Below, piece by piece: positions 62,551 to 64,000 of a stretch of 64,000 bases of DNA. The stretch lies in NCBI RefSeq assembly GCF_045762675.1, contig NZ_JBJDLK010000001.1, positions 558,001 through 622,000 on the forward strand, read 5' to 3'. The DNA is from Elizabethkingia meningoseptica_A. GTDB lineage: Bacteria; Bacteroidota; Bacteroidia; Flavobacteriales; Weeksellaceae. The notes beneath the pieces are model-generated. The model had not been told where the DNA came from, did not search any database, and saw only the letters and a program-made list of their open reading frames with translations. Each line of letters starts with the position of its first letter. Position 1 is the stretch's first letter. The position numbers were made by a program, and so were the translations under genes.

Positions 62551-64000
62551 ATGATTAAGAAAATTACTCACCTGTCAGTATTGGTGGCCCCTTTGTTTTT
62601 TTATGCCCAGCATTCAAAATCAGATACGGTCAATGTAGGTATAATTCAGGAAGTGAGTCTTCAGGGAACCAAAAACTTCAGAACCAAAAAATCGGAAACT
62701 GTGGCGAGGCTCCCTCTTGAAAATCTAGAGAACCCTACGGTATACAGTGTAATACCAAAGGAATTGATCAGTGAAACTACGGCTACAGATTTTAATACGG
62801 CAGTAGCTACTGTTCCGGGTGTTGTGGTAAGCAATGGTGTAAACGACAGCGGAAATGATATTTTTATGCGTGGATTTACAAGTAATGCCACTTTCAGAAA
62901 CGGATTGGCTGTAAACCCGAGAACACAGACGGAAATTAGTAATATTGAAAGAATAGAAGTAATAAAAGGCCCTTCCGGAACATTATTCGGTGGAACAATG
63001 GCAAAATACGGAGGTGTTGTAAATATTATTACTAAAAAACCACAGGAAAGATTCGGCGGCCTTATTACCTATACTGCGGGAAGCTGGGGAATGAGCAGAA
63101 TTACTGCCGATGTAAATACACCTCTGAATAAGGAAAAAACAGCCCTGGCACGTTTTAATTTCTCAACCTTTTCACAGGACTCCTTTCAGGATGCCGGTTT
63201 TAGCAAAGGGACATTTTTTGCAGGTAGTGTCGTGTATAAAGTATCCGACAGGTTAAAGATAAGCTTCGATGCAGATTACTATGCACCTTATAAAACACTG
63301 AATGCTTATGTAAGAAACTCGAACGTATTAACTATAAAATCACTTAAAGATCTCACCAATGTTCACGACCGTTCATTTACAAGTAATGATATAGGTTCCA
63401 AGCGAAGCGTGTTCAATACAATGGCTGAGGTTGAGTATAAAATCAGCGATCAGTGGACTTCCAGAACATCATTCCAGCGTGGGGAATCTATGGAGAATGA
63501 ATCGATATTCCTGGTATTAACTTACTTAAATAATAATACGGTAAGACGTGGAATCAGGCCTTTTGATATGTTTAAGATTACCACGAATAACATTCAGCAA
63601 AACTTTATCGGCGATTTTAAGATCGGAAACCTAAGAAACAGAATGGTGGTAGGTGTAGACTATTATCAGCAAGTAACAAAATACCAATATCCGATGTTTG
63701 ATAAAAGTGTGTTTGCTGTATATGATCAGGTAGCACTGGATGATACAACCCCCTGGCAGGGAATTTCAAGAAGTGCTGTAAATAATCTGAAAAGAACAGC
63801 TACTAACAATCAGACAGATACCTTCAGTACGATTAGTGGCTACGTATCCGATGTACTGGATGTAACACCAAATTTACACGTAATGGCCAGTATCAGATGG
63901 GATCATTATATGAGTGATCCAAGTCTTGAAAATGGAGTAAAAAATGACAAAGTTGAGTTTTCTAAATCTGCTTTTTCTCCAAAGTTAGGGCTTGTATATG
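62551..64000 (+). CDS. TonB-dependent siderophore receptor, N-terminal part
   Basis: The frame opens at ATG 62551 and is still open at the window end (483 codons). It has a signal peptide (IKKITHLSVLVAPLFFYAQ), a TonB-box-like start, and a plug with PTVYSVIPKELISETTATDF, DIFMRGFTSNATFRNGLAVN, IERIEVIKGPSGTLFGGTMA and KYGGVVNIITKKP, typical of siderophore receptors. Unlike the receptor at 54336 it lacks a carboxypeptidase-regulatory domain. Barrel strands follow (ALARFNFSTFSQDSFQDAGF, VMASIRWDHYMSD). It closes the regulator-SIP-MATE-esterase-receptor locus. Confidence 0.94.
   Translation, partial: MIKKITHLSVLVAPLFFYAQHSKSDTVNVGIIQEVSLQGTKNFRTKKSETVARLPLENLENPTVYSVIPKELISETTATDFNTAVATVPGVVVSNGVNDSGNDIFMRGFTSNATFRNGLAVNPRTQTEISNIERIEVIKGPSGTLFGGTMAKYGGVVNIITKKPQERFGGLITYTAGSWGMSRITADVNTPLNKEKTALARFNFSTFSQDSFQDAGFSKGTFFAGSVVYKVSDRLKISFDADYYAPYKTLNAYVRNSNVLTIKSLKDLTNVHDRSFTSNDIGSKRSVFNTMAEVEYKISDQWTSRTSFQRGESMENESIFLVLTYLNNNTVRRGIRPFDMFKITTNNIQQNFIGDFKIGNLRNRMVVGVDYYQQVTKYQYPMFDKSVFAVYDQVALDDTTPWQGISRSAVNNLKRTATNNQTDTFSTISGYVSDVLDVTPNLHVMASIRWDHYMSDPSLENGVKNDKVEFSKSAFSPKLGLVY

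Noticed and set aside
1..64000. tRNA, rRNA, prophage or replication origin
   Set aside because: No cloverleaf, rRNA segment, phage structural gene or origin-like box cluster was recognised while reading the window.

Overview
The window is a low-GC Bacteroidota chromosome segment, most probably Elizabethkingia (Weeksellaceae). Evidence: an astacin protease that looks like flavastacin of E. meningoseptica, SusC/SusD and TonB receptors, DUF6266 and DUF6660 proteins, and many promoters of the Bacteroidota type (TTTG or TTG near -33, TAnnTTTG near -7). Genus is inferred from gene content. No tRNA or rRNA gene was seen.

Layout. 1-814 holds the start of aconitase (minus strand). 815-4,400 is repeat-rich and carries an orphan DUF1016 nuclease, a small HTH protein and a DUF6266 protein. 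4,425-11,137 is a complete type II-C CRISPR-Cas locus: tracrRNA (minus strand), cas9, cas1, cas2 (plus strand) and an array of 11 perfect 47-bp repeats plus one decayed repeat, with eleven 30-nt spacers. A GNAT acetyltransferase and an IS481-type insertion sequence follow; the IS sits inside a dispersed intergenic repeat with a 7-bp target duplication. 13.2-14.7 kb is mostly repeat. 14.77-22.82 kb (minus) is a heavy-metal efflux cluster: DUF6660 protein, a CzcA-type RND pump fused to a TolC-like outer-membrane factor, a CzcB adaptor, a bestrophin-like channel and a CDF transporter. 22.83-24.2 kb is again repeat.

24.3-30.6 kb holds an M19 dipeptidase, a small secreted protein, an AraC/GyrI regulator, an exported agmatine-deiminase-like enzyme, a GNAT enzyme and a TPR/HTH membrane regulator. 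30.9-35.3 kb is a SusC/SusD pair. 35.9-40.1 kb holds a DUF308-like membrane protein, a 65-aa peptide gene plus FISUMP-type lipoprotein, and a short HTH protein related to the C-terminus of the TPR regulator. 41-47.8 kb holds flavastacin, an outer-membrane barrel, a COG0523 metallochaperone GTPase behind two palindromic operators, a CPBP protease and lipoproteins. 47.9-52.5 kb holds an exported GH2 glycosidase and KatG. 53.1-64 kb is a siderophore-use locus: TonB receptor plus PepSY reductase-like protein, two AraC regulators, a siderophore-interacting flavoprotein, a MATE transporter, an IroE-like esterase and a second TonB receptor cut by the window end.

The most unusual signals are non-coding. 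The CRISPR repeat carries a good promoter on its minus strand, so crRNAs are probably made toward the cas genes, and the decayed terminal repeat keeps the promoter half while losing the tracr-pairing half. A composite repeat family occupies nearly every long gap, in inverted orientation on the two sides of the CRISPR region. A GGGTAG-type box recurs before regulator and surface-protein genes.
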